The notes below the pieces were generated by a model. It worked only from the letters and a program-made list of their open reading frames with translations, had not been told where the DNA came from and ran no database searches. Shown here piece after piece: positions 9,087 to 17,902 of a stretch of 44,850 nucleotides of DNA. Location: assembly GCA_001798605.1 (NCBI GenBank), contig MGST01000142.1:1-44850 (forward strand). The letters run 5' to 3'. The number at the start of each line of letters is the position of its first letter. Position 1 is the stretch's first letter. Position numbers and translations under genes: made by a program. The stretch is from Deltaproteobacteria bacterium RIFOXYA12_FULL_58_15 (lineage in GTDB: Bacteria > Myxococcota > XYA12-FULL-58-9).

Positions 9087-10288
9087 TGTTCACGCCGTTC
9101 CTCTTCCACCTGCGCGCCAGCGGCCTGAAGGTTTCGTTGACCGAGTGGCTCGGCTTGATGGAGGCATTGGCGGGTGGGTACGCACGTTGCGACCTCGACG
9201 TGTTCTACACTCTGGCTCGGGCGCTATTGGTCAAGAAGGAAAGCCAGTTCGACCTCTACGACAATGCATTTGCCTCCTTCTTTGAAGGTGTTGACGCCAA
9301 ATTTGAGCTCGACGATGAGTTGATGAAGTGGTTGGCGAATCCGGTGTTACCTCGCGGGCTCTCGGAAGAAGAGCGCCAAATGCTCGAGATGTGGGATCTC
9401 GATCGTCTGCGCGAGGAATTCCAAAAGAGGCTGCGAGAGCAAGATTCGCGACACGACGGCGGCAATCGGTGGATCGGCACGGGTGGTGCGTCTCCCTTTG
9501 GGTACGGTGGCATACACCCTGCGGGAATCCGTGTGGGTGGAGTTGGTGGTGGTCGCTCCGCCGTTCAGGTTGCCAGCGCCCGTCGTTTTCGCAATCTTCG
9601 AAACGATCGGGTTCTCGACACCAGGCAGATTGGCGCGGCGTTGCGCCGATTACGTCGGTTGTCCCGCGACGACGGCATCGAGGAGCTCGACCTCGAGGAG
9701 ACCATCGACACCAGCGCAAAGAACGGTGGCGAGATCGACCTGGTCTTCGCGCCGCCACGCACCAATCAGATAAAGCTCCTGCTACTCATGGATGTAGGTG
9801 GAACGATGGATCCGCACACGGTGTTGTGCGAACGCTTGTTCTCCGCTGCTCATGCGGCCAGTCATTTCAAGCGGCTCGAGTCCTACTTTTTCCACAACTG
9901 CGTGTACGAACATCTATACTCCGACATCGCCTACGGCGACGGTCCAAGGACCGAAGACGTGCTCGCGCGAATCGACGCCACTTGGACCGTGGTTCTTGTC
10001 GGTGATGCTTGGATGGCACCCTACGAGCTCACCGTCTCTGGAGGTGGAATCAGCTATTGGCAGAACAACGCGACGCCGGGGCTCGTGTGGCTACAGCGTC
10101 TGCGTGACCGTTGCCCTCGCTCGGTATGGCTCAATCCCGAATCGCGCGGGGCGTGGGATTCTTTCACCATTCGGGCGATCGGGAAGATCTTTCCTATGTT
10201 CGAGCTCACACTCGACGGTCTCGGCGACGCTGTTGACGTGCTCCGGGGCAACCGCACGAATGTGCCGGGCGTCCTGACACGCAGGTAG
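9086..10288 (+). CDS. CoxE-like von Willebrand factor A protein
   Basis: 400 residues from the ATG at 9086, which overlaps the MoxR stop. An open frame extends upstream inside the ATPase gene, but this coupled ATG is the natural start. The N-terminal half is helical and charged. A Gly-rich linker lies at about 133-160. The C-terminal half is the VWA-like domain with a MIDAS-type loop MDVGGTMDPH (DxGGT instead of the textbook DxSxS). Its partner is the MoxR ATPase. The pair resembles CoxD/CoxE-type and other MoxR-VWA couples that mature metalloenzymes or envelope complexes; the client here is unknown. Confidence 0.85.
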   Translation: MFTPFLFHLRASGLKVSLTEWLGLMEALAGGYARCDLDVFYTLARALLVKKESQFDLYDNAFASFFEGVDAKFELDDELMKWLANPVLPRGLSEEERQMLEMWDLDRLREEFQKRLREQDSRHDGGNRWIGTGGASPFGYGGIHPAGIRVGGVGGGRSAVQVASARRFRNLRNDRVLDTRQIGAALRRLRRLSRDDGIEELDLEETIDTSAKNGGEIDLVFAPPRTNQIKLLLLMDVGGTMDPHTVLCERLFSAAHAASHFKRLESYFFHNCVYEHLYSDIAYGDGPRTEDVLARIDATWTVVLVGDAWMAPYELTVSGGGISYWQNNATPGLVWLQRLRDRCPRSVWLNPESRGAWDSFTIRAIGKIFPMFELTLDGLGDAVDVLRGNRTNVPGVLTRR

Positions 10289-10348
10289 GGCTGGCTCGTG
10301 GGTAAGGGCTGGCTCGAAGATAGGGCCGATTCGTCCTCTGGATGCCTT

Positions 10349-11059
10349 TCAGTGGCAGTCAGGGATCTCGAGAGGCTTCTTCGCTGGGGTGACGGAAAAG
10401 CCCGTGGAGAGCTCCTCCTTGGCCAAAGTGGTAGCGACGAGTATGGGAAACTCGGCCGCGAGCAGTTGATCGATCCGCGCAAACCAGGGACCAGCGTGAG
10501 CCCAGGCGTTGGCACGTTTTTCATCCCAAGCCTTTTTCTGTTTTTCGCTTGGCGGCGGAACATTGATGTGAGGACCGTGGTTCTTTCCGTGCTCTTTGTC
10601 GTGCCCATGGTCATGATCTCCAACTTCGTGCTCCGCTTCTGGGGCGAGCAGCTCCCGGGCGCGAGCCAAACGTTGGCGAGCGGCCAACGAGCGACGGCTC
10701 ACTTCGGACTCTCCGAGGGGGGCACCCCGTTCATCACGCAAGATGCATTTTGGTGTTTTGCCAATTTCGCACTCCCATTGAGCCACGCCTCTTTGAGAGA
10801 ATGCACGAATTTGTATGGGCCGCTCGTTGCGATAGCTCACTTCGAGCGCGATGGAGTCATCAGATCGATGGTGGGTCTCAATCACGTCTCCGCCGGTAGA
10901 ATGTGACTTGATGACTCTGATCTCCGTGAGCTCGCCGGATTTCTCGATTGAGTGCTCTTGTTTGTCGTGGGGTGTGTCGGCCGTCTCTTTCGATCCCTCG
11001 CACGCTCCCGAACCAAAGGCGATTGCGGCAATTGTGAGGCTTTGTTGCCAGGTGCGCAT
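10349..11059 (-). CDS. lipoprotein with His-rich segment
   Basis: 236 residues from the ATG at 11059, which has a strong GAGGAGG about 5 nt upstream; a longer open frame exists but lacks such a site. The signal peptide ends in GSGAC (lipid Cys20). Residues 149-164 hold seven histidines (HDHGHDKEHGKNHGPH), a likely metal-binding stretch. The rest is charged and helical with no recognised domain. It is convergent with the VWA gene and divergent from the receiver-PilZ gene. A periplasmic Zn, Ni or Cu buffering role is an inference from the His cluster only. Confidence 0.7.
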   Translation of the reverse strand: MRTWQQSLTIAAIAFGSGACEGSKETADTPHDKQEHSIEKSGELTEIRVIKSHSTGGDVIETHHRSDDSIALEVSYRNERPIQIRAFSQRGVAQWECEIGKTPKCILRDERGAPLGESEVSRRSLAARQRLARARELLAPEAEHEVGDHDHGHDKEHGKNHGPHINVPPPSEKQKKAWDEKRANAWAHAGPWFARIDQLLAAEFPILVATTLAKEELSTGFSVTPAKKPLEIPDCH

Positions 11060-11216
11060 GAGCCCTCCTCTGTGGGTCATGCCCACACTGTATTCAATGA
11101 GGGTCACACCCAACAATGAAACTATTCTACGGAACATTGACATGGGTGTCGCGGAGATCTTCAAACAAAGTTTCGATCTGTGGTGTGCTCGCCCATCGCG
11201 GTCATTCGTGGCATAA

Positions 11217-12230
11217 ATGGTCAGCATGGCCAAAGTACTCGTACTCGATGATGACCCCAGCATTCGCGGGCTGATCGCCGCCATCCTGACGTCCGAAGGA
11301 CACGAGGTTCTGGAGGCCGGTGACACGGCTGCGGCTGAGGCCTGTTTGGAGAATGACCCAGACGCGGCATTTGTCGATGTGGCTCTGCCGGGCGAGACGG
11401 GAGCGGAGTTCCTGGTTCGGTTGCGTCTTGATTCCCGTTTCAAGAACTTGCCCGCAACCTTTGTCACCGCCCATGTGGATCGCGCCATGCCTCTGTATCA
11501 GGCAGGCATCGCGGGCTCACGATTGGTCTCGAAGCCCTTTCGAAGGGAAACCATTCTTGTTGCGCTTCGAGAGATGTTGTCTACCAATCCCAGGCGCGGC
11601 TTCTTTCGCGTCCATCTCACCAACGATGCCGTTCAGATTAGCCTGGAAGATCAGATTCCCCGCTTTGCCCTCAATCTGAGTCTTGGCGGCGTGTTCATGT
11701 TAGCCAAGAATCGCTTGCCGGTGGGCGAACATTTCCGCCTAACTGTTCAATACCGTGACGACACGGGAAGCTGTCTCGCACGAGTCACCCACGTGCAGGC
11801 AGACGGCATTGGTTTCGCATTCCACAAACCATCCGACCGGTTTCTTGCCTTTGCCAGTTCCACCATCACTCACATGTTATCGGCAGGCGTTGCGGTCGAC
11901 GAACGGCGTGTGGAGACGCGGACGATGGTGACTGCGGCCATCGTCTATCAGAGCGATGACACCAACTTTTCGGCGCTACTGCGGGATTTCAGCTCCACCG
12001 GCGCCTATGTGGTAACCGACCATCCGCCGGCAATCGGTGAGGCGGCCATGGTCTATTTCCCCGGTTACACCTATTCATCCGGCACTGACCAGGTGTCGGA
12101 GCTGCGCGGCTGCGCAGTCCAAGTCGTGCGACATGGACCGGATGGGTTCGGTTGTCGTTTCGAAGCCCCCAGCGCCGAAGTCAAAATGGCGATCAGCGAA
12201 TTGCTGGGTGGACAAAGTCGAGGCCGCTGA
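11217..12230 (+). CDS. response regulator: receiver plus two PilZ domains
   Basis: 337 residues. The receiver spans about 5-118: acidic pocket DDD at 11-13, phospho-acceptor Asp54, Thr84 and Lys106. A first PilZ domain has RxxxR at 127-131 and NLSLGG (N153, S155, G158). A second has RxxxR at 231-235 and DFSSTG (D257, S259, G262). Both keep the full c-di-GMP-binding signature, so the protein may join a phospho-signal to two nucleotide sites. An ATG at 11226 is an alternative start. There is no DNA-binding domain. It is the first of a run of c-di-GMP-related genes on the plus strand. Confidence 0.85.
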   Translation: MVSMAKVLVLDDDPSIRGLIAAILTSEGHEVLEAGDTAAAEACLENDPDAAFVDVALPGETGAEFLVRLRLDSRFKNLPATFVTAHVDRAMPLYQAGIAGSRLVSKPFRRETILVALREMLSTNPRRGFFRVHLTNDAVQISLEDQIPRFALNLSLGGVFMLAKNRLPVGEHFRLTVQYRDDTGSCLARVTHVQADGIGFAFHKPSDRFLAFASSTITHMLSAGVAVDERRVETRTMVTAAIVYQSDDTNFSALLRDFSSTGAYVVTDHPPAIGEAAMVYFPGYTYSSGTDQVSELRGCAVQVVRHGPDGFGCRFEAPSAEVKMAISELLGGQSRGR

Positions 12231-12249
12231 CACGCTCTCCAATGGATTC

Positions 12250-12555
12250 TTATGCGAAGTAGTCGACTTTGCAGCCACAGCCGTCCCACATTCTTTCGTA
12301 GACCGCCATTCGGGCTGCGACGAACCGCGACGCCGCAGAGCGATCTGACAGTGGGCGGATTGCACGCGTCAGAGCGTCGGGTTCCTCAACTGCCGCTATT
12401 CCGGCTGTCGTTTTGATCACGAGTAGCACACCCCGCATTTGCGTGTCGTGGCTTTCGATGACCTCGACCGCAGTGCTCAAATTCTCCCAGTCCGATGTGG
12501 ATACGCGTACGATTTCTCCTTGGCGCAGCCGCTCAACAAATTCATCGATTTCCAT
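12250..12555 (-). CDS. small unrecognised protein
   Basis: About 101 residues if translated from the ATG at 12555; the frame stays open to 12672 with further possible starts, none with a convincing ribosome-binding site. The C-terminus is aromatic and Cys-containing (MWDGCGCKVDYFA). It looks soluble. It sits antisense in the c-di-GMP block, 19 nt from the convergent receiver-PilZ gene. I cannot assign a family. Confidence 0.45.
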   Translation of the reverse strand: MEIDEFVERLRQGEIVRVSTSDWENLSTAVEVIESHDTQMRGVLLVIKTTAGIAAVEEPDALTRAIRPLSDRSAASRFVAARMAVYERMWDGCGCKVDYFA

Positions 12556-12841
12556 GTGACCATGCTGCCAGAAGGAGTCGCTCGTTTCCACCGGGCCTGT
12601 TTGATCGAGCCACCGCGTGAATAGAGGTGTTATAGTGATCGGCGCGGACTGCAACAAGCTCACCGAGACCATTGAGGAATGTGAGAGTCAACACCAGGCC
12701 TGTGAGTGAGGCACATTCCACTGTCTCACTTAGATCGCTCGGCCGGGGTTACTCCGACCAAAGGGCCGAACGTGTGAGATTCTTGCCGGATCGGTATTGT
12801 GTGTGTACGCTTGCTCCCAAGGAAGAAGGTGGAGCAAGAGT

Positions 12842-14200
12842 ATGAACCACACTGCCAATAGCTGCAACCTTGTTGGCCGGCGACGAAACCATCGTTCATC
12901 GCCACGATTGCGGTTTGACGGGCAGGCGCACTACTATTTTTCCGAGGGGGACGGCCGCGCAATCTGTCGAGACATCAGCTCGAATGGGGTTTTCCTTCGT
13001 TCCTCCCGAAGATTGGACCTGAACACACCAGTGGTGGTGGTGTTTGAGCTGATACCCGAGACACCGCCGCTCTCCATCAAAGGTCGAATAGCTCGTCTCG
13101 CGGGACCCGACGAAGAGCAAGGGATGGGCGTCGAGTTCCACGCTGAACAAAGCGATGAAGCTGTTGCAAGCATTAGCTCTTTCGTCATCGCCAACGGCGG
13201 TGCCCTCGAGTTCACGGGCTTCGCGGACGCGTTCCATACGGGCATTGAAGGGGAACCGAGCTTCGCGAGTCCCGACGCGAGTCTCGACTCAAATCCCGAC
13301 GCGAGTCCCGACGCCGCAACAACCGCGTGTGACTCCATTGATTCGCCTTCGATTCACACCACCGCGGCAGAAGCCGACAGGGGAATCATCGAGGACCTTT
13401 GTGTCGACAAGAAGGCAGCGATACTCAAGGCCTTGGAACATGAAAGAGATGCTGTTGCGAGACACGCGGAGCAGCTGAAGATCCGACTGGCAAAGCTGGA
13501 TGACGTCGAACGAGAGCTCGAGCAGCGAGCGACGAAACTTCAGAGTTTGGAGGAAGAGGCAAGACGCGCAATTGAACTGCGCACGCGGGAGCAGGAAGCA
13601 CGACTGCATGAGCTCAACGAGCTCGAGGCGCGGCTTTCGAACAAGGCGGCCAAGCTCCAGGACCTCAACCAGGAGAGAAGGACACTACGAAGACGTCGTA
13701 AGCAGCAGGAGGCCCGGCAAGCCGAGTTGGATGCGCTAGAGCGGCAACTTAAACTGAAGGCAGAAGAGCTCGCTGCTCTGCAAGACACATTGGATCAACA
13801 ACAAGTCGCCATGAATCAGCAACAAGACGCCATCGCTGTCGGCCTTGTTCCCGTTGGCAGTGTTTTGGCGCATGAGCACGAAAGAATTCAACCACAGGGA
13901 ATGCATGCCGCCCGACAGCGTCTCATCGACCTCGAGCTTCGACTGGAAGAAGCGTACAAGGATCGGATGGCCCAGCTTGAAGCCCGTGCCGCGGCCTTCG
14001 TGGATCTGGAGCAAGACCTTCATGAAGAGCGGAAACGACTCTCACTGCTCGCATCGAAACTCGATGAACGGCAGCACACCGTCCAAAGGGAAGAATCTAT
14101 GCGGCCCAACGGTTTGCCTGCCGCCAGACTAACGGACAATAGGACGACTGAGCGATTGCCGAACAGCACGCGACCGCACCTCGGGTTTCGATCGGCGTAA
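12842..14200 (+). CDS. PilZ domain protein with long coiled coil
   Basis: 452 residues from the ATG at 12842. The PilZ domain (about 13-115) has RSSPR (R18, R22) and DISSNG (D44, S46, G49), a complete c-di-GMP signature. A low-complexity linker with PDAS repeats (encoded near 13268-13315) follows. Residues about 190-430 are almost continuously heptad-like, rich in Glu, Arg, Leu and Gln, and predict a long coiled coil. No signal peptide is seen, so it is probably a cytoplasmic c-di-GMP receptor that could scaffold or space partners. It precedes the diguanylate cyclase gene. Confidence 0.8.
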   Translation: MNHTANSCNLVGRRRNHRSSPRLRFDGQAHYYFSEGDGRAICRDISSNGVFLRSSRRLDLNTPVVVVFELIPETPPLSIKGRIARLAGPDEEQGMGVEFHAEQSDEAVASISSFVIANGGALEFTGFADAFHTGIEGEPSFASPDASLDSNPDASPDAATTACDSIDSPSIHTTAAEADRGIIEDLCVDKKAAILKALEHERDAVARHAEQLKIRLAKLDDVERELEQRATKLQSLEEEARRAIELRTREQEARLHELNELEARLSNKAAKLQDLNQERRTLRRRRKQQEARQAELDALERQLKLKAEELAALQDTLDQQQVAMNQQQDAIAVGLVPVGSVLAHEHERIQPQGMHAARQRLIDLELRLEEAYKDRMAQLEARAAAFVDLEQDLHEERKRLSLLASKLDERQHTVQREESMRPNGLPAARLTDNRTTERLPNSTRPHLGFRSA

Positions 14201-14281
14201 TTCTGCCCTCGACCGGAGAAGGATTCGCCGCTTGTAAGTTGGTCGGTTGATCTGCGAAGATCGCTCTACACACGCGAAACA

Positions 14282-15448
14282 ATGCAGCCCAATGGAAAGA
14301 GAATGGCAGGGAGACTGAGACCTCAATTCGATCCCGAAACCCAAGATCGTCTTGATGCCGAATGGAATAGACGGTCATTCGTTGTTGAACGACGTTATCT
14401 CATCGTCATTCAGATTGTGGTGGTCTTCCTCTACCTCGCATGGATTTTTGTTGATCAGAAGCTTGAGCCTCGATGGGCGCACGAGTTTTTGGTCATTCGG
14501 CTCGTCGTTGTTGGTCTTCTGTTACTGGATCTTCTTGTCACCTGGTGGACCAAGGATTTGTTGACGCTCCGGGTAGCTCTGGCCATGGTACCCATCTGTG
14601 CTGGGGCGGGCATTTCGTTGATGTTGGGTTACGTCGAGAACTACTTTGCGATCTATGTCTTTGGGTATTCGTTGGTGTTTTGGGGTGCGCTGGTTTTTTC
14701 GTGGAAGTTGTCTTTCTATGTCGTTGCCTACGGTATCTTGCTGGCTGTCTTTGCCGCGGTATTTGCCCTTCAGAGTTCCCCTGAGAACGTCGACCAATTT
14801 GTGGGGGCGTTCTTCTACGTGTGTAGTGCCACAGCCATTGTCGGGACATTCGTCGCCATTCGCGGACGACTCGAGTACAAAGCATTTGTTGCAATCTTCG
14901 AACTGGGTGAGAGCAATCGCGCCTTAGAGCTGCTCAGCAATACCGATCCCTTGACGAATTTGAGCAATCGTCGTCATGTATTGGAGCTTCTGGATCTCGA
15001 ATTTCAGAGAGCGGGTCGATATGGCATCTCGCTATCGCTTTTGATGGCCGACATCGATCACTTCAAGAAGGTAAATGATACATACGGTCATCAAGTCGGA
15101 GATATCGTTCTCAGTAAGGTCGCTTCAGTCCTTTCGACCCATCGCCGCAGCACCGATATTGTGGGTCGGTTTGGCGGGGAAGAATTCATCATCATTCTTC
15201 CGCACACGCCAGCGCATGGCGCGATCGAGGTTGCCGAACGTTTTCGAACCATGGTGGCTGCTCTCGATTTTGGTGAAGACATCAAACCTGTCACCTTGAG
15301 CCTGGGAGTGAGTTTCAGTGGCAATCATCAAGCCACGAGTATCCATGATCTAATCCGAACGGCTGATGAAGCTCTCTATCGAGCAAAGGCGGGAGGTCGC
15401 AACCGAACGGAGCTCTTTGACGACGAACCTCTCACGGAGGAGATTTAG
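14282..15448 (+). CDS. membrane diguanylate cyclase (6-TM sensor plus GGDEF)
   Basis: 388 residues (an ATG at 14303 with GGAAAGAG just upstream is an equally good start). Six or so membrane segments fill residues 36-195. The GGDEF domain follows: active site RFGGEEF (GGEEF at 298-302) and an inhibitory I-site RSTD at 289-292, five residues before it. Active enzymes of this type make c-di-GMP from two GTP and are limited by product binding at the I-site. The membrane part has no recognised MASE or MHYT motif but is strikingly similar to that of the histidine kinase at 33566. Its neighbours include three candidate c-di-GMP receptors. Confidence 0.9.
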   Translation: MQPNGKRMAGRLRPQFDPETQDRLDAEWNRRSFVVERRYLIVIQIVVVFLYLAWIFVDQKLEPRWAHEFLVIRLVVVGLLLLDLLVTWWTKDLLTLRVALAMVPICAGAGISLMLGYVENYFAIYVFGYSLVFWGALVFSWKLSFYVVAYGILLAVFAAVFALQSSPENVDQFVGAFFYVCSATAIVGTFVAIRGRLEYKAFVAIFELGESNRALELLSNTDPLTNLSNRRHVLELLDLEFQRAGRYGISLSLLMADIDHFKKVNDTYGHQVGDIVLSKVASVLSTHRRSTDIVGRFGGEEFIIILPHTPAHGAIEVAERFRTMVAALDFGEDIKPVTLSLGVSFSGNHQATSIHDLIRTADEALYRAKAGGRNRTELFDDEPLTEEI

Positions 15449-15581
15449 CGGCCGACGTCAGTAATCATTTACCGATGGTGGTCGTCGAGGAGCGCTGAAG
15501 ATCGAATGATGTGGTGGGCGACCGTTCTTAGGGTGGCCAGCAAATCGCGTTTTTTGTTTTCTGTGGTAGGATCCTCAGATA

Positions 15582-16679
15582 GTGGCACCCATATTGAAGA
15601 TAGGCGAAATTCTGGTTCAGCAGGGGCTGATCTCGGTCGGGCAGCTCGGCCAGGCGTTGCAGGCCCAGGGTTTACACGGCGGCCGATTGGGCACGAATCT
15701 CGTGGAGATGGGCTTCGTGAGTGAAGAACAACTTGCCACGACTCTGAGCCGCCAGTTGAATCTCCCCTACGTCGATCACTCCCAGGTTGCCAACATCCCC
15801 CCCGAAGTGATTGCCCAAGTACCGCGCCAAATCGCCGAGAAGTACCGCGCTGTGCCGCTCAAGGTTACGGGAAAAACACTCCACGTCTGCACGTCAGACC
15901 CGAACAACCTGGCAGCGTTGGACGAGCTGGGTTTCAAGCTCGATTGCCCAATCAAGATCTATCTCGCGACAGAGGTGGCGCTCAATTATGCGTTGGAGAT
16001 GTACTATGGTGTGCCGCGTGAGCGGCGCAATCTGACGGTTTCTGGTACACCCGTTGTTGACGCCACCTTCGTCCAGCTTGCTGACGAGAGTACGCCCCTG
16101 CCTGCCGGTGGCTCCAGTATGAGTCGAACGGATTTTTTGAACGTTCAACGAACTGCGGACTTTGCAACGGGTGCACCCGAATCCGCGCAGAAGGTCGACT
16201 ACGCGGACAAGCTGATCCGCGTCAACGATCGTCGCCAGCTTCTCGAGTGTATTCGATCGTTTCTCGGAACGATTTGGCCCAAGGCGGTGATTCTCGGCAT
16301 TTCCCATGGGGCTGTCGTCGGCATTGGGGGTGTGCGCTTGGATGTAGCGCCGGAGAGAATTGCTCAATTGCATCAGCCGATTGTCGAACAAAGTCTTCTT
16401 GCCGACCTGCTCCAAGGCCGAAAGGTCATTCATCGTGATGTTATCGATGATCCGATGCTAGTGAGCGTCTGTTCCCATGTCGATATGCCGACACAGCACA
16501 TAACCATCATTCCGATTCTGGACGATCACTCCGTTGTCATGATCGCCATCGGTCAGGGACTCGACCTTGCACGGGTGAAGCTGGGTTTCCCGCGAGCCCT
16601 GCGTTTTGTTGCGCAGGTTGCCCGTGTGCTGCAGATTCTCAAACTCAAAGAGGAGATCTTGCGTATCGAGAAGACATGA
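15582..16679 (+). CDS. stand-alone MshEN/GspE N-terminal-type c-di-GMP-binding protein
   Basis: 365 residues from a GTG at 15582. Two adjacent 24-residue motifs of the MshEN kind are present: KIGEILVQQG...LQAQ (6-29) and RLGTNLVEMG...LSRQ (35-58). These bind c-di-GMP in MshE-type ATPases. The fold continues to about 145 (QVPRQIAEKYRAVPLKV, then VCTSDPNN). The C-terminal half (about 215-355) is an unrecognised alpha/beta domain where the secretion-ATPase core would be, and no Walker A is present. So this is a receptor without motor. The stop overlaps the next start (ATGA), indicating coupling to the OmpA-like lipoprotein. Confidence 0.75.
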   Translation: MAPILKIGEILVQQGLISVGQLGQALQAQGLHGGRLGTNLVEMGFVSEEQLATTLSRQLNLPYVDHSQVANIPPEVIAQVPRQIAEKYRAVPLKVTGKTLHVCTSDPNNLAALDELGFKLDCPIKIYLATEVALNYALEMYYGVPRERRNLTVSGTPVVDATFVQLADESTPLPAGGSSMSRTDFLNVQRTADFATGAPESAQKVDYADKLIRVNDRRQLLECIRSFLGTIWPKAVILGISHGAVVGIGGVRLDVAPERIAQLHQPIVEQSLLADLLQGRKVIHRDVIDDPMLVSVCSHVDMPTQHITIIPILDDHSVVMIAIGQGLDLARVKLGFPRALRFVAQVARVLQILKLKEEILRIEKT

Positions 16680-17902
16680 CCATGCGAACGAAACACCGTA
16701 TCCTGACTTTTGCCTCGATGGTGGTGGCTGCTCTGGCCTACTCGTGCGCTTTCGTTTCACCACAAACCGACGATTTCTATCACACCCAACCATCACCACG
16801 CTCGTGCTCCTGTCTTCTTGTTTTGCCGTTTGCCAACCTGTCTTCGGTGAGCTCAGCGGGAGAGGATGTTGCGGATCTCTTCTCTGCCCATCTCGATGCG
16901 CACCCGAGTTTTCATTCCTTTGACCGGACCTACATCTCCGCCCTGTTGAGGCGATTAAACGTTCCCCCGCCGACCGAGTGGCATCCGGAGATCGGCCTCC
17001 GGATCGCCAGGCTTGCTGGTGCCGAAGGCGTTCTCTTTGGCACCATCCAGGGTGCCTGGGAGACTGTGCCTGGAAAACCCGCATCGTTGTGGATCGCAGG
17101 AACCGTTCTATCGGCGGCAAGTGGCGAGGTACTGTGGATTGGCACTCGCTCGGTCAAACCTGAGTACGTCTCACAATCGGCAGACCTCGCTATCAAACAC
17201 GCAGCCAATGCGATGGCGGAACATCTCGTTCTCGATTTGCGACCGACACGGAGTACTGCGCTGGGCGCGTGCCTCAACCCCGAAGCTCGTCTAACGCTGT
17301 CGGAAACGATCACCGCGTCCGACAAACCGACGGCGAACCTTCCTGGGGAAGACAGACATTCTCCCCAGGGCGAACCTGCAAGCGGAATCTTGGTTGGCGG
17401 AGGCCATGAGCCCATGGGCCAGGCAACTCCCACTGCGCGCACCGAACTGGAAAAGGGACCGTCGACGACGACAACAACAACGCTGCTGTCCAAGACGAAC
17501 TCTCCAATGTCAGAGGCAGCACAATTGATGTTGCAACGACTTGAGAAGGGAGAGGCGATACCCTTGGCGGTACGACTCACAAACCGCTCGGCAAATGTGT
17601 CGGTGTTCCCCTCTTCGGAACTCCACGTGTTTTCGGAGCTCCTGCAGGCCAAGGCATCATTGAGATTGGAGGTCAGGGGTCACACGGATTCGAGCGGCGA
17701 TTCGGACGACGATTTGCGTGTGACCAAAGAACAGGCCACTGCGGCGGCGCAAAGTCTCGCCAAGTTGTGGCGAGTTGAACCAGACCGTCTCGTTGCAGTT
17801 GCAATGGGCTCGAGTCACCCGATTCAACCCAACATCACCAAACGCGGGCGGCAAGCAAACCGTCGCATCGAGGTGGCATTGGTATCGCCAACAAGCGATT
17901 AA
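16676..17902 (+). CDS. lipoprotein with C-terminal OmpA domain
   Basis: 408 residues. The signal peptide ends in a lipobox-like ALAYSC (Cys24). The N-terminal 170 residues resemble the periplasmic nucleotide-free fold seen in CsgG/FlgO-like lipoproteins (VLPFANLSS, then a GVLFGTIQG strand). A Thr/Ser/Pro-rich linker follows. The C-terminal OmpA domain has VRGHTDSSGD and RGRQANRRIEV, the peptidoglycan (meso-DAP) binding signature. It probably tethers the outer membrane to the wall. It is coupled to the MshEN gene by an ATGA overlap. Fragments of this gene's 3' half and downstream flank recur at 26.5 and 29.1 kb. Confidence 0.8.
   Translation: MTMRTKHRILTFASMVVAALAYSCAFVSPQTDDFYHTQPSPRSCSCLLVLPFANLSSVSSAGEDVADLFSAHLDAHPSFHSFDRTYISALLRRLNVPPPTEWHPEIGLRIARLAGAEGVLFGTIQGAWETVPGKPASLWIAGTVLSAASGEVLWIGTRSVKPEYVSQSADLAIKHAANAMAEHLVLDLRPTRSTALGACLNPEARLTLSETITASDKPTANLPGEDRHSPQGEPASGILVGGGHEPMGQATPTARTELEKGPSTTTTTTLLSKTNSPMSEAAQLMLQRLEKGEAIPLAVRLTNRSANVSVFPSSELHVFSELLQAKASLRLEVRGHTDSSGDSDDDLRVTKEQATAAAQSLAKLWRVEPDRLVAVAMGSSHPIQPNITKRGRQANRRIEVALVSPTSD

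Noticed and set aside
11060-14281. Possible c-di-GMP (GEMM-type) riboswitch in the c-di-GMP block
   Set aside because: The conserved core of these riboswitches was looked for upstream of each gene and not found.
15579-15598. TGGCAC followed by TTGAA, resembling a sigma54 promoter
   Set aside because: It overlaps the start codon of the MshEN gene and the -12 element lacks the required GC; coincidence is more likely.
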